Position numbers and translations under genes: made by a program
DNA from: Defluviitaleaceae bacterium
Lineage (GTDB): Bacteria > Bacillota > Clostridia > Lachnospirales > WQUN01
NCBI GenBank assembly: GCA_009779835.1
Contig: WRBD01000018.1
Coordinates: 1-53,752, forward strand
DNA length: 53,752 nt
Reading direction: 5' to 3'
The notes under the pieces: model-generated
What the model was told of the DNA's origin: nothing
What the model saw: the letters and a program-made list of their open reading frames with translations, nothing else
Databases searched by the model: none
Shown: one piece after another, positions 8,152 to 17,487 of the stretch
Numbering within the stretch: position 1 is the first letter of the stretch
Layout of the letters: every line of letters starts with the position of its first letter

Positions 8152-10059
8152 TTGTACAAAGAAATTTGTCACAAGATGGTTTTACCGCCGGAGCTTAAAA
8201 AAGTTTTATTTGAAAGCAGTGCGGAAATTGTTATGCCGGAAACGCGTGAAGACATTGTGCGTTTTGCATTAGGTGGAAAAATGCAACCTACGTTTGATGT
8301 TTCATACGATGTACCGGGAAAAGGCAATGTTCGCGAAGTGTATGTAAATTTGTGCAAGAACGGTCTTGCCGTAAACTATGACGACATTTATATGCGCAGA
8401 CGCGACCCCGACTGTATGGTAGTTGCCGACGATTTACCCACAGACAAAGCCACCCACGAAGCACGTTACGGTAAACCCTTCGAACCTATCCGTGATGAAA
8501 CATTTACATGGCTGGCAGAGCAAAAAGAATTAATTGTAATGCCGTTTATGGCGGGCAACGAAAGCGTAGGGCTGGGATATGAAGCATTACTTGTCGCACC
8601 ATCAAACGCGTCGTTTTTCGCGGGCGGATTATCGGACCTGCAAGGATTTATCCCCGCGTCTAAAATACGCGATATGTATAAACCAAGAGCAATTATTTAT
8701 CTTGCGCCAACATTCAGACATACGCATTACAACGGTCAGCAAATAGTAGTACATCGGCGCAGTTACGATATGCATGAAATATTTTCATATAACCTGTACC
8801 CCGGACCAAGCGCGAAAAAAGGTATTTACGGCGTTCTGCTTAACATCGGCGAACAGGAAAATTGGTTAACCCTTCATGCCGCCACAGCACACTTGATTAC
8901 ACCGTACGAGCAAGTATTTACAATTTTGCACGAAGGCGCGAGCGGCGGCGGAAAAAGTGAAATGATTGGCCCGATGCACCGTCTGATGGACGGAAGGGTT
9001 TTACTTGCGAAAAATCTTGTGAACGGCGTAGAGCGTCATTTAACTATAATGGACAACTCCGAATTATGTCCCGTAACGGATGATATGGCATTGGCGCACC
9101 CGAAAATGCAACAGCAACTGGAAACCCGTAAATTAGTAGTTGCCGACGCGGAAGACGGCTGGTTCTTGCGTGTTAACCATATTACAAAATACGGAACAGA
9201 CCCCGCCACGGAAGACTTGACAATCCATCCGAAAAAACCACTTATTTTCGTTAATATAGACGGCGCACCCGGCAGTTCAATTTTATTATGGGAACACATC
9301 ATTGACGAAGTCGGCGAAAAACCATATAAACCCTGTCCGAACCCGCGCGTAATCATGCCGCGCAGAAACGTACCGAACCACGTGGATTACCCTGTAGAGG
9401 TTGATGTCCGAAGCTTTGGTATTCGCACACCGCCCTGCACAAAGGAAAAACCCAGTTATGGTATTGTGGGAATGTTCCACGTGTTGCCTCCGGCGTTGGC
9501 GTGGCTTTGGAGACTTGCCGCCCCGCGCGGACACGACAACCCCAGCATTGTAGAAACCGAAGGCATGACAAGCGAAGGCGTAGGCTCATTCTTCCCGTTC
9601 CTTGTAGGAAAAATGGTAAACCAAGCAAACTTACTGCTTGAACAAATTATAAATACGCCCTCTACCCGCTACATTCTTATTCCGAATCAACACATCGGCG
9701 TGTTTAATGTAGGCTTTTCGGGTCAATGGGTAACAAGAGAATTTTTGGCTCGCCGCGGCGGAGTTCGTTTCCGCGAAGGCGCGTTAACAAACGCCCGTTG
9801 TCCGCTTCTTGGATACGCGTTGAATAGCATGAAGGTGGATGGTCAAAACATTCCAAAATATCTGCTTCAAGTTGATTTACAAAACGAAGTAGGCCCCGAA
9901 GCTTACGACCAAGGCGCGAAAATGCTTTCCGATTTCTTCAAGAGTGAAGTAAGGAAATTCCTTACACCCGGATTAAACGATATGGGTAAAAAGATTATCG
10001 ACGCTTGCTTGAACGACGCAACCGTAGAAGATTATCTTAATTTTATACCTAAAATGTAA
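8152..10059 (+). CDS. Uncharacterised P-loop protein, DUF4914-like, HprK/PEPCK-type phosphate-binding loop
   Basis: About 635 residues from TTG 8152, chosen because AGGAG (8138-8142) stands nine bases upstream; ATGs at 8125 and 8143 are in frame but lie on a -10 box or directly against the ribosome binding site. The protein is soluble with no signal peptide. Its main motif is GASGGGKSEM (~residues 262-271), a P-loop of the type seen in HPr kinase and ATP-dependent PEP carboxykinase, preceded by conserved FTILHEG. Charged stretches such as RRRDPDCMVVADDLPTD, APTFRHTHYNGQQ and VETEGMTSEGVGSFFPF look highly conserved. It resembles, from memory, the DUF4914 family (~630 residues; Clostridia and Bacteroidetes). 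I expect nucleotide-dependent phosphotransfer or carboxykinase-like chemistry, but no reaction is known. It is a single-gene unit with a strong terminator. Confidence 0.7.
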   Translation: MYKEICHKMVLPPELKKVLFESSAEIVMPETREDIVRFALGGKMQPTFDVSYDVPGKGNVREVYVNLCKNGLAVNYDDIYMRRRDPDCMVVADDLPTDKATHEARYGKPFEPIRDETFTWLAEQKELIVMPFMAGNESVGLGYEALLVAPSNASFFAGGLSDLQGFIPASKIRDMYKPRAIIYLAPTFRHTHYNGQQIVVHRRSYDMHEIFSYNLYPGPSAKKGIYGVLLNIGEQENWLTLHAATAHLITPYEQVFTILHEGASGGGKSEMIGPMHRLMDGRVLLAKNLVNGVERHLTIMDNSELCPVTDDMALAHPKMQQQLETRKLVVADAEDGWFLRVNHITKYGTDPATEDLTIHPKKPLIFVNIDGAPGSSILLWEHIIDEVGEKPYKPCPNPRVIMPRRNVPNHVDYPVEVDVRSFGIRTPPCTKEKPSYGIVGMFHVLPPALAWLWRLAAPRGHDNPSIVETEGMTSEGVGSFFPFLVGKMVNQANLLLEQIINTPSTRYILIPNQHIGVFNVGFSGQWVTREFLARRGGVRFREGALTNARCPLLGYALNSMKVDGQNIPKYLLQVDLQNEVGPEAYDQGAKMLSDFFKSEVRKFLTPGLNDMGKKIIDACLNDATVEDYLNFIPKM

Positions 10060-10074
10060 AACCTCATCGTTCTG

Positions 10075-10110
10075 TAATAATTGCCCCCGCCGCCTCGGGG
10101 GCAATTATTA
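10075..10110 (+). terminator. Rho-independent terminator after the P-loop protein gene
   Basis: A perfect 15-bp stem, 10075-10089 pairing with 10096-10110, with a five-C/five-G core, a 6-base loop and an A/T-rich base. It separates the single-gene unit from the glycan operon. Confidence 0.9.
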
Positions 10111-10165
10111 TTAGAGAGCCATTAGGCAAAAGTATCAGAACCCGTATTTCACACTTGCCCTGTTA

Positions 10166-10194
10166 TTGACATAAATAAAATGCAATGATAAGCT
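10166..10194 (+). promoter_or_regulatory. Promoter of the 21-kb surface glycan/phosphonate operon
   Basis: TTGACA (10166-10171), 17-base spacer, TAAGCT (10189-10194) with a TG one base before the -10 (extended -10). The leader to the first start codon is about 40 bases. No other convincing promoter was seen until the end of the operon at 31601, although internal ones cannot be excluded. Confidence 0.5.
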
Positions 10195-10241
10195 AGTCGC
10201 GGTTTTTAATTCCTTGGATTTTTTTTCTAAGCGGTGAAATA

Positions 10242-11060
10242 GTGAAGGAATATTCAGTATTGATGTCTGTATATGCTGGCGAAAACAGTGAGTTTTTATC
10301 GCGAAGCATAGAAAGCATGATGAAACAAACTGTGCCAAGCAATGATTTTGTCCTTGTATGTGATGGGCCGCTCACCGCTGAGCTTGATGCCGTGGTTGCG
10401 CGGTATGAATATGAGAATCCCAATGTGTTTCGAGCTGTGCGATTAGGGCAAAATGTAGGGTTGGCAATGGCTTTAAATGCCGGTTTGGCGTATTGTGCAA
10501 ATGAATATATTGCCCGAATGGACAGCGACGATATCGCAAACTCTGATAGAATGCTTAAACAACTGGAAATGATGAGGGATGCTGACATTTTGGGTTGCTA
10601 TGTATCTGAATTTACGGCAGAACCCGATGATTCCCAAGCCTTCCGTATTGTGCCGATAAAACATGAAGACATTAAATTGTTTGCACGCCGCAGAAATCCG
10701 TTTAATCACCCAAGTGTTTTGTATAAAAAAAGCGCGGTTTTACGCGCCGGCGGCTACGAAAAGTTTCCGTTGTGCGAGGATTATCATTTATGGATAAAAA
10801 TGCTTTTAAGCGGATGTATCGCTGTTAATATTTCCGAGCCGCTGGTTTATATGCGGGTTGGCAGTGGAATGCATAAGCGCAGAGGCGGTTGGGCATATTT
10901 TAAATCTATGCTGAATTTCAGACGCTGGATGAGGCAAGTGGGTTTTTCTTCTTTGGCCGATTATTGGTTTTGTGTTGCCGGGCATTTTGTTTCGTGTCTT
11001 ATTCCAAAATCAACGCGGAAATGGATGTACAATAGATTTTTAAGAACACGCAATAATTAA
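10242..11060 (+). CDS. Family 2 glycosyltransferase (AmsE/WcaA-like)
   Basis: 272 residues, starting at GTG 10242. It is a GT-A fold glycosyltransferase: YSVLMSVYAGENSEFLSRSIESM at the N-terminus, a conserved D in VLVCDGPL, the metal/sugar-nucleotide DxD region in IARMDSDDIA, and the C-terminal P-L-C-E-D-Y-H-L-W acceptor-site motif, which supplies the likely catalytic base. It belongs to the branch used for exopolysaccharide side chains. It should add one sugar from a nucleotide sugar on the cytoplasmic face. There is a short amphipathic or hydrophobic patch near the C-terminus (WFCVAGHFVSCL). It is the first gene of the glycan operon. Donor and acceptor are unknown. Confidence 0.85.
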   Translation: MKEYSVLMSVYAGENSEFLSRSIESMMKQTVPSNDFVLVCDGPLTAELDAVVARYEYENPNVFRAVRLGQNVGLAMALNAGLAYCANEYIARMDSDDIANSDRMLKQLEMMRDADILGCYVSEFTAEPDDSQAFRIVPIKHEDIKLFARRRNPFNHPSVLYKKSAVLRAGGYEKFPLCEDYHLWIKMLLSGCIAVNISEPLVYMRVGSGMHKRRGGWAYFKSMLNFRRWMRQVGFSSLADYWFCVAGHFVSCLIPKSTRKWMYNRFLRTRNN

Positions 11061-11081
11061 ATTAATGGGTGGCAAATAAAT

Positions 11082-12074
11082 ATGACAAAAAAGCATTTTT
11101 CCGGCATAGCCGTTATTATTTCGGGTATATTATTTGCTTTGTGTTGGTTCTATCTGCCTGTCGAAGTTGCAGGGCAACGCCCGGGCAATGTACCGATGCT
11201 GATTTTCTACAACGCACTAATTGCCATAACAATTTCAATATTACTCACATTTTTCATCATATTAGTAACAAAAAAATCTTATATTTTAGGTCACATATCC
11301 ACGTTTAACCATTTTCGGCATCTGTTGTTGCTTATGGTTAAGCGTGATTTTGTTACACGCTACCGCAGAAGCGTGTTAGGAATACTATGGTCTTTGCTTA
11401 ACCCGCTTCTTACTATGTTGGTTCTTACTATGGTGTTTTCAACCATTTTTCGGTTTGAAATGGACTATGATTATTTCCCTGTATATTTGATAAGCGGTCA
11501 GTTAATTTACAATTTCTTTGTCGAGTCTACTTCATTGGCGATGAATTCGATTACAGGAAGTGCTGCCATTATTAAAAAGATTTATGTGCCAAAATATATT
11601 TTTCCTATTTCAAGGGTTTTGTCTTCAATGGTTAACCTTGGTTTTTCATTTATCGCATTTTTACTTGTTTTTATAATTTTACGCGCGCCACTTCATTGGA
11701 CGTTTGTACTAATTCCCATTCCTATTCTATACCTTATAATTTTTTCAATGGGTGTTAGCATGATACTGTCTGCAATGATGGTTTTCTTCCGCGATATAGG
11801 ATATATCTACGGCATTTTAACCACTTTGCTGATGTTTCTTACACCCATTTTTTGGCCCGCAAACATGTTAATTGAGAGATCGCCAAGGGTATACCATATG
11901 ATTCACCTAAACCCAATGTTTCATTATGTGAACTATTTCCGCGATGTTGCTCTTTTCGGAGTTGTACCCGGTTTGTGGGCAAACATTATATGTTTGGGCT
12001 TCGCGCTTGCTGCTTTGTCTATAGGCTTGTATACAAAAATGGCACAACAGGATAAATATATTTTGCACCTATAA
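11082..12074 (+). CDS. ABC-2 type polysaccharide/teichoic acid export permease (Wzm/TagG-like)
   Basis: 330 residues. Two hydrophobic helices within residues 1-70 form an N-terminal extension that ordinary Wzm/TagG proteins (~260 residues) lack. The rest is a standard ABC-2 permease: the amphipathic LLLLMVKRDFVTRYRRSVLGILWSLLNPLL gate-helix region, then six membrane segments and the FLTPIFWP motif before the last periplasmic helix. It should form the membrane channel that exports a lipid-linked glycan made in the cytosol. It pairs with the ATPase gene 16 bases downstream. Ribosome binding site GGTGG precedes the ATG at 11082. The system implies export of a completed chain rather than Wzx/Wzy polymerisation. 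Confidence 0.9.
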   Translation: MTKKHFSGIAVIISGILFALCWFYLPVEVAGQRPGNVPMLIFYNALIAITISILLTFFIILVTKKSYILGHISTFNHFRHLLLLMVKRDFVTRYRRSVLGILWSLLNPLLTMLVLTMVFSTIFRFEMDYDYFPVYLISGQLIYNFFVESTSLAMNSITGSAAIIKKIYVPKYIFPISRVLSSMVNLGFSFIAFLLVFIILRAPLHWTFVLIPIPILYLIIFSMGVSMILSAMMVFFRDIGYIYGILTTLLMFLTPIFWPANMLIERSPRVYHMIHLNPMFHYVNYFRDVALFGVVPGLWANIICLGFALAALSIGLYTKMAQQDKYILHL

Positions 12075-12090
12075 GGAGCTTAACAAAAGC

Positions 12091-12834
12091 ATGGAAAACA
12101 TAGCTGTTTCAGTAAAAGATGTATCCATGATGTTTAACCTAAGCAGAGATAAAGTTTTGGGGTTTAAAGAGTATATTGTTAAAGCTCTTAAACGCCAGCT
12201 TTATTATGATGAATTTTGGGCGTTAAAAAACATCAGTTTTGATGTTCCGAAAGGTGAAGTATTAGGTATTCTTGGGCTTAACGGTTCAGGCAAATCTACC
12301 TTGCTTAAATTAGTGTCGGGGGTTTTTAAGCCCACAAAAGGAAGCATTACTGTAAATGGTTCCATTTCACCATTACTGGAGCTTGGTATGGGCTTTGACC
12401 CTGAATTTTCTGCTAGAGAAAATGTTTATATGAACGGGGCAATGTTTGGACACTCCCCTTCCTATATGGATACATTGTATAAAGACATTATGGACTTTGC
12501 CGAATTATGGGAATTTGCAGATGTGCCGATAAAAAATTTTTCTTCCGGAATGAGTGCGAGATTAGGTTTTTCAGTGGCAACGCGGGTTAACCCTGATATT
12601 CTTATTGTAGATGAAATATTGGGCGTTGGAGATTTTCGTTTTGCAGAAAAATCAGAGGTGCGAATTAATGAACTTCTGTCGGGTGGCACAACGGTTTTGC
12701 TTGTATCACACGCGGCGGAAACAATAAAAAAATTATGCACCCGCGCTATGATTCTTCACCAAGGGAGTATGTTGGGTTTCGGCGATGTAGACGAAATATG
12801 CGAATTATACCAAAAAAGCGGCATCGGGAGTTAG
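12091..12834 (+). CDS. Polysaccharide export ABC transporter ATPase (Wzt/TagH/KpsT-like)
   Basis: 247 residues. Walker A GLNGSGKST (62-70), the family-typical PLLELGMGFDPEFSARENVYMNG around the Q-loop region, signature FSSGMSARLGFS, Walker B PDILIVDEILGVGD and a switch histidine in LVSHAAE. This set is diagnostic for the Wzt/TagH subfamily. The C-terminal carbohydrate-binding domain of long Wzt proteins is absent, so substrate recognition, if any, must reside elsewhere; short forms occur in KpsT and TagH-type exporters. It energises export through the permease encoded just upstream. Position and spacing show the two are co-translated. Confidence 0.94.
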   Translation: MENIAVSVKDVSMMFNLSRDKVLGFKEYIVKALKRQLYYDEFWALKNISFDVPKGEVLGILGLNGSGKSTLLKLVSGVFKPTKGSITVNGSISPLLELGMGFDPEFSARENVYMNGAMFGHSPSYMDTLYKDIMDFAELWEFADVPIKNFSSGMSARLGFSVATRVNPDILIVDEILGVGDFRFAEKSEVRINELLSGGTTVLLVSHAAETIKKLCTRAMILHQGSMLGFGDVDEICELYQKSGIGS

Positions 12835-12840
12835 CATTAA

Positions 12841-13923
12841 ATGAATCAAGTTTTGCATGTTTTGGATATACTATCTCCGGTCAGCGGCGTTGCTACCGTA
12901 GTAATGAACTGCATACACGGAATAAAACACATACGGCAAGATGTTGTGGTTTACGGCTATTGTGACAATGAAATGAAAGACGCAATTGAAGCCTGTGGTG
13001 GAAACGTATTTCAGTTACCGGATGTTAAACTTTCGCTTGGCAGGCAATTTGCAAAAAGCTTTAAACAGTTGTTGCAAGAACAATCTTACTCAGTTGTTCA
13101 CGGTCATTTGCTGAACTCCGCGTTTATATATTTAAAAGAAGCTAAACGGCATGGTGTAAAGAATAGGATAATTCATGCGCACAGTGCGCAATTATCAGAT
13201 ACAACAATAAAAAAAATCCGTAACAAAGTATTGGCAGCAGGTATGTCACGATGGGCAACTAATTACATTGCTGTTTCCGAAGATGCTGCGAAGCAATCTT
13301 TTGGCAACAATAAAAATATTCAGATAATTCAAAATGGAATTGACACAAATTTGTTTAAGTTTAACCCCGAGATACGAAATGAAGTTAGATGTGAACTTGG
13401 TATACCCAAAGATATTTTATGTATTGGACATATTGCACGATTTTCCCCAATAAAAAACCATGCATTTTTGATAGATATTTTTCAATGCTTGCGCAAACGA
13501 GTTAACTGCGTGCTTGTTCTTGTTGGTGATGGTGATTTACAGCCTGTTATACAAGAAAAAGTTTCAAAAGCAGGTTTAACAAAATCTGTCATGTTTCTTG
13601 GCAAACGCCAAGATGTACACCGTTTATATCAATCCTTTGATGTTTTTATGCTTCCTTCGGTTTCGGAAGGGTTCGGTTTGGTTGCAGTAGAGGCACAATG
13701 CGCAGGCTTGCCTTGTGTAGTTTCAGAATATGTGCCAAAAACAATAGCTTGTAGCAATAACATTCGATTTATACCATTGAATAGTTCCGAGGAATGGGCA
13801 AAAGTTTCTCTGGAATTGTTTAAAAAAGACCGTATTGATGGTTCTCAAAATGTTATTGACGCAAAATTAGATGTTTCTGCTATGTGTGCCGAGATTTCAA
13901 AAGCATACGAAAACCTGCATTAA
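12841..13923 (+). CDS. Family 4 glycosyltransferase (EpsF-like)
   Basis: 360 residues with a GT-B fold. The N-terminal domain begins QVLHVLDILSPVSGVATVVMN, the G-G/S-x-x loop that contacts the donor phosphate. A middle section contains VVHGHLLNSAFIYLKEAKRHGVKNRIIHAHS, matching EpsF/capsular GT4 enzymes. The C-terminal domain carries CIGHIARFSPIKNHAFLIDIF, and the nucleotide-sugar motif is E-G-F-G-L-V-A-V-E-A-Q (E-x7-E). It should be a retaining glycosyltransferase acting on a lipid-linked glycan at the inner face of the membrane. Ribosome binding site GGGAG precedes the ATG, six bases after the upstream stop. It is clearly more AT-rich than genes outside the operon. Confidence 0.88.
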   Translation: MNQVLHVLDILSPVSGVATVVMNCIHGIKHIRQDVVVYGYCDNEMKDAIEACGGNVFQLPDVKLSLGRQFAKSFKQLLQEQSYSVVHGHLLNSAFIYLKEAKRHGVKNRIIHAHSAQLSDTTIKKIRNKVLAAGMSRWATNYIAVSEDAAKQSFGNNKNIQIIQNGIDTNLFKFNPEIRNEVRCELGIPKDILCIGHIARFSPIKNHAFLIDIFQCLRKRVNCVLVLVGDGDLQPVIQEKVSKAGLTKSVMFLGKRQDVHRLYQSFDVFMLPSVSEGFGLVAVEAQCAGLPCVVSEYVPKTIACSNNIRFIPLNSSEEWAKVSLELFKKDRIDGSQNVIDAKLDVSAMCAEISKAYENLH

Positions 13924-13936
13924 TTGGACGTGAATT

Positions 13937-14845
13937 ATGGAATTCAACCCGCTTGTCTCTATTATTATTCCCGTGTACAATGGGGAAAATTTTCTACAAG
14001 AAGCTATCGAAAGTGCATTATCTCAGAATTATAGTAATGTTGAAGTTTTAGTAATTAACGATGGTTCAACAGACAATGGCGCAACAGAAAAAATAGCACT
14101 TAGTTACGGCGATAAAATCCGTTATTTTTTCAAAGAAAACGGCGGCGTTGCAACTGCTCTAAACTTGGGCATAGCAAATATGAATGGTGAATATTTTTCA
14201 TGGTTATCACATGATGATGTGTATACCCCCGAAAAAATAGCAACCCAAGTAAAACATCTTGAAAGTTTGGAAAACAAACATGACATAATATTTTCCGGTT
14301 GGACAATAATTAACAGTACAGGGCGTGAACTAAACAGAGTTTTACCCCTGAAACGCTACAGCAAAGAGAAGTTGGAAACACCCCTGTTCCCTCTTTTAAA
14401 CGGAATGGTAGCAGGTTGCAGTCTATTAATTCATAAAAGTCATTTTGAGCATGTCGGTAATTTCCGTGAAGATTTACCCACCACACAAGATTTTGATTTA
14501 TGGTTTCGTATGATGCGGGGGAAACCATGCAGAATATGTAACGGTACATTGCATAAAACACGCATACACCAAAACCAAGGAAGCCAAATTCACAGTACTG
14601 CACATATATCAGAATGTGATAATCTTTGGATTAAAATGATGGATGAATTATCAGACAAAGAAAAAATTCAAATTAGCGGTACGGTACAAGATTTTTATAT
14701 GGATATATTTATGTTCCTGCTTAAGTACTCAACAAATGAAAAAGCATTAGCTCATGCACAAAAACATTGTAAAGTAAGTAAATTAATAATTTTTAAACAT
14801 CGCGCAATACGGTTGATAAAAAACAAAATAAAGGACTGGGTGTGA
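13937..14845 (+). CDS. Family 2 glycosyltransferase, paralogue of the next gene's N-terminal domain
   Basis: 302 residues. The GT-A domain shows VSIIIPVYNGENFL, NDGSTDNGATE, ENGGVATALNLGI and the D-D metal motif SWLSHDDVY. Acceptor-side residues T-Q-D-F-D-L-W-F-R-M match the E-D-x-x-L-W class motif. The C-terminal ~80 residues are helical and basic, ending near the membrane interface without a clear membrane helix. Its first ~200 residues are closely similar to the N-terminal domain of the protein encoded immediately downstream, so the two arose by tandem duplication. The stop overlaps the next start by four bases. It probably adds a sugar to the same growing glycan. Confidence 0.88.
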   Translation: MEFNPLVSIIIPVYNGENFLQEAIESALSQNYSNVEVLVINDGSTDNGATEKIALSYGDKIRYFFKENGGVATALNLGIANMNGEYFSWLSHDDVYTPEKIATQVKHLESLENKHDIIFSGWTIINSTGRELNRVLPLKRYSKEKLETPLFPLLNGMVAGCSLLIHKSHFEHVGNFREDLPTTQDFDLWFRMMRGKPCRICNGTLHKTRIHQNQGSQIHSTAHISECDNLWIKMMDELSDKEKIQISGTVQDFYMDIFMFLLKYSTNEKALAHAQKHCKVSKLIIFKHRAIRLIKNKIKDWV

Positions 14846-17472
14846 ACATGAAAAACAAGAATCCTTTAGTTTCAATTGTTATCCCTGTTTATAATGGTTC
14901 AAATTATTTAAAAGAAGCGATAGACAGTGCGCTTGCGCAAACATATAAAAATATTGAAATAGTTGTTGTTAATGATGGTTCAACTGATGATGGAGAAACG
15001 GAAGACATAGCACTGTCCTATGGTGATAAAATCAGATATTTTACAAAAGAAAACGGCGGAGTAGCAACTGCGCTTAATCGCGGAATTAAAGAAATGAAGG
15101 GCGAATATTTTTCTTGGTTAAGCCATGATGATTTATACTATCCTAATAAAGTTAAATCACAAATAGATACATTAATGTCTTGTGAAGACAAAACAATGAT
15201 AGTTTTTTGTCCGTTTTCTATTATTAATGAATCAGGAGAAGAACTTTATATTGTAAACCCGAAAGAACTATACGCATACGAACAATTGTCACGTCCGCTT
15301 TTTGCTTTGTTAAGAGGGCAAATAGGCGGATGCTGTTTGTTAATTCACAAAAGTCATTTTAGCCGTGTTGGTGTTTTTAAAGAGAATTTGCCTACAACAC
15401 AAGATTTTGATTTATGGTTTAGAATGATGAGAAACTCGAATATTAAGTTTTGTTCCGAAAAAGGCGTAAAAACCAGAAGCCATGAAGAACAAGACAGTAA
15501 AAAACTTATTCAACCGCATATAGAAGAGTGTAATACGTTATGGATTGGCTTTATGAAGGATTTGAGTGATGAAGAGAAATCAAAAATTGATGAAAGTGTA
15601 TTTCAATTCTATAAAAATACGCATCACTTTTTATCGACAGGTTCCTTTTACAATGAAGCGATTAATTTTGCATTAGGTCAAATGTTAAAAGAAATGCATA
15701 ATATTTACAGAAAATCCTCAAAAGATGAACAGAAAACTATTTACAATGATATTAAAATTCATTTTAATGATAACGAAATCCTTGCTTTTGATTCCGATTT
15801 GCAATGTTTATTGTCATTAGAAAAAGCTAAGCCGCGTATAGCGTTTTATGCTTTTGGTGTATCTGTTGGCGGGGGTCTATCGAAAATATTTTTAAGTGTG
15901 GCGGATGAATTATCTAAATCATATGAAATATACATCATTCACCCCGGATGGAAAGAAAAAGATTTTGAATATTTACCTAATTCCGAAATTAAATGTATTG
16001 AATTCCCAATTTCATATGAAGATGGGAATGCGTGGCAAATAAGACTATCTAAATTAATGTGCATTTTAAACATAGATGCGTTTATTGTTATGTATAATTG
16101 TTCATCAATTTTTCTTAAAACATTCGAAATATCTAAACAATTTGGAATTAAGACCATTGCATGGAATCATGAGAATTACTTTTTGCCTCATTTCAAACCA
16201 GAGTTTTTTGATGTAATCGCCGAAAGAAATAAACAGTTGTCATATGCGGATGCTGTGGTTTGGCTTACTTCGTACAGTGCAAACATTTATGCAAGGCAAT
16301 ATCCAAACGGTGCAGTTATGCCAAATTCAAATATCTCATTGTCTAAAGATAAAAATCAATCGGATACTCAAAACATTATAGCTGTTGGGCGATTTGATGA
16401 TTCTCGGAAAGGTATCGAATATTTATTATTGGCATTTGCTAAAGTGTTAAAAAAATGCCCAAAATCGAAATTAACCATTGTTGGTGGAATTGATTTTCAA
16501 TTGCGGAATTCGATTACCGGTGAATCAATTAATGAGTTGATAACAAGACTTAAAATCCCGGACGAAAATTTAGTACTTGCAGGCTGGGTTTCTGATGTTG
16601 AAAAATATTATGAGGAAGCAAATGTTCATGTTTTGCCTTCTTTTTATGAGGGTTTTGGTTTGGTGCTTCTTGAAGCGGCTTCATATGGAATGCCTTCCGT
16701 AGTCTTTGATAAAAATGGTTATGAGGATATTATAGATGATGGTTCCACCGGTTTTATCGTAGAATCCGGTAATGTAATTGCTATGGCAGAAAAAATTATA
16801 TTGTTATTATCAGATTCAACAGTAATGACTAATATGCAGAAAAAATTACCGCAAATGTTGGAGCGTTTTAATAAAGATGTTATTTCAAACAGATGGAATT
16901 CATTAATACAAGCTGTTTTGACAAAAGAAAACACTGTATTAAATGAATATTTGAAAAAGGAATTCATGATTGAAATTTCAAACCCCGACAAGTGGATACA
17001 TGATATTATTAGCGAGTACGAAGCTGTACTGGGTCGTTTATGGAAATACAGTGTATCTCAGCAAGCTTGCCCCTCGGCACATATGGAATATAGTATTATC
17101 GTGCCGGATTTAATAAAAGAAACCAGTTCATTGTTTGCAAATCTTCATTCGGTTTATGGCTCGATGCTTGAACACTCCAAAGCAAATCAATCAAAACTAA
17201 AAATTATACAATCAAACATTCAAGCATTATACAGCGGTTTGCCGGGTCAATCTCAATCACTGTTAATTGAAGAAAACACGACGAATGTCAGTAGTGCTGC
17301 GCCAACAGGGATTAAATTCCGCATAAAACGATGCTGCGCTACTGTTGCCAGAAAATTGTACAAACCATTTCGGCGCATTGCAACGGATATGGGACTTAAA
17401 CCTTTTATCAAATCCACATCAATATATAAAAAGTTGCGGGTACGCGGAGTAATTGAAAAGCTTAACCAGTAG
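14842..17472 (+). CDS. Bifunctional GT2-GT4 glycosyltransferase
   Basis: 876 residues, three parts. Residues ~1-220 are a GT2 domain with VSIVIPVYNGSNYL, NDGSTDDGE and SWLSHDDLYY. Residues ~330-690 are a GT4 domain: a GGGLSKIF donor loop, ILAVGRFDDSRKGIEYLL and the E-G-F-G-L-V-L-L-E-A-A motif. Residues ~690-876 are a helical tail rich in Lys/Gln with a basic C-terminus. Two complete active sites in one chain suggest processive or alternating synthesis of a disaccharide unit. GTG 14842 is the best start, six bases after AAAGGA; ATG 14848 is a possible alternative. The GT2 domain is a duplicate of the preceding gene. The gene is among the most AT-rich of the window. Confidence 0.88.
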   Translation: MNMKNKNPLVSIVIPVYNGSNYLKEAIDSALAQTYKNIEIVVVNDGSTDDGETEDIALSYGDKIRYFTKENGGVATALNRGIKEMKGEYFSWLSHDDLYYPNKVKSQIDTLMSCEDKTMIVFCPFSIINESGEELYIVNPKELYAYEQLSRPLFALLRGQIGGCCLLIHKSHFSRVGVFKENLPTTQDFDLWFRMMRNSNIKFCSEKGVKTRSHEEQDSKKLIQPHIEECNTLWIGFMKDLSDEEKSKIDESVFQFYKNTHHFLSTGSFYNEAINFALGQMLKEMHNIYRKSSKDEQKTIYNDIKIHFNDNEILAFDSDLQCLLSLEKAKPRIAFYAFGVSVGGGLSKIFLSVADELSKSYEIYIIHPGWKEKDFEYLPNSEIKCIEFPISYEDGNAWQIRLSKLMCILNIDAFIVMYNCSSIFLKTFEISKQFGIKTIAWNHENYFLPHFKPEFFDVIAERNKQLSYADAVVWLTSYSANIYARQYPNGAVMPNSNISLSKDKNQSDTQNIIAVGRFDDSRKGIEYLLLAFAKVLKKCPKSKLTIVGGIDFQLRNSITGESINELITRLKIPDENLVLAGWVSDVEKYYEEANVHVLPSFYEGFGLVLLEAASYGMPSVVFDKNGYEDIIDDGSTGFIVESGNVIAMAEKIILLLSDSTVMTNMQKKLPQMLERFNKDVISNRWNSLIQAVLTKENTVLNEYLKKEFMIEISNPDKWIHDIISEYEAVLGRLWKYSVSQQACPSAHMEYSIIVPDLIKETSSLFANLHSVYGSMLEHSKANQSKLKIIQSNIQALYSGLPGQSQSLLIEENTTNVSSAAPTGIKFRIKRCCATVARKLYKPFRRIATDMGLKPFIKSTSIYKKLRVRGVIEKLNQ

Positions 17473-17487
17473 CGTAAGAGGTGTTGT

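Noticed and set aside
8152-10059. ATP-dependent phosphoenolpyruvate carboxykinase (pckA)
   Set aside because: The P-loop is of that type, but length and the remaining motifs do not fit PEPCK as I know it.
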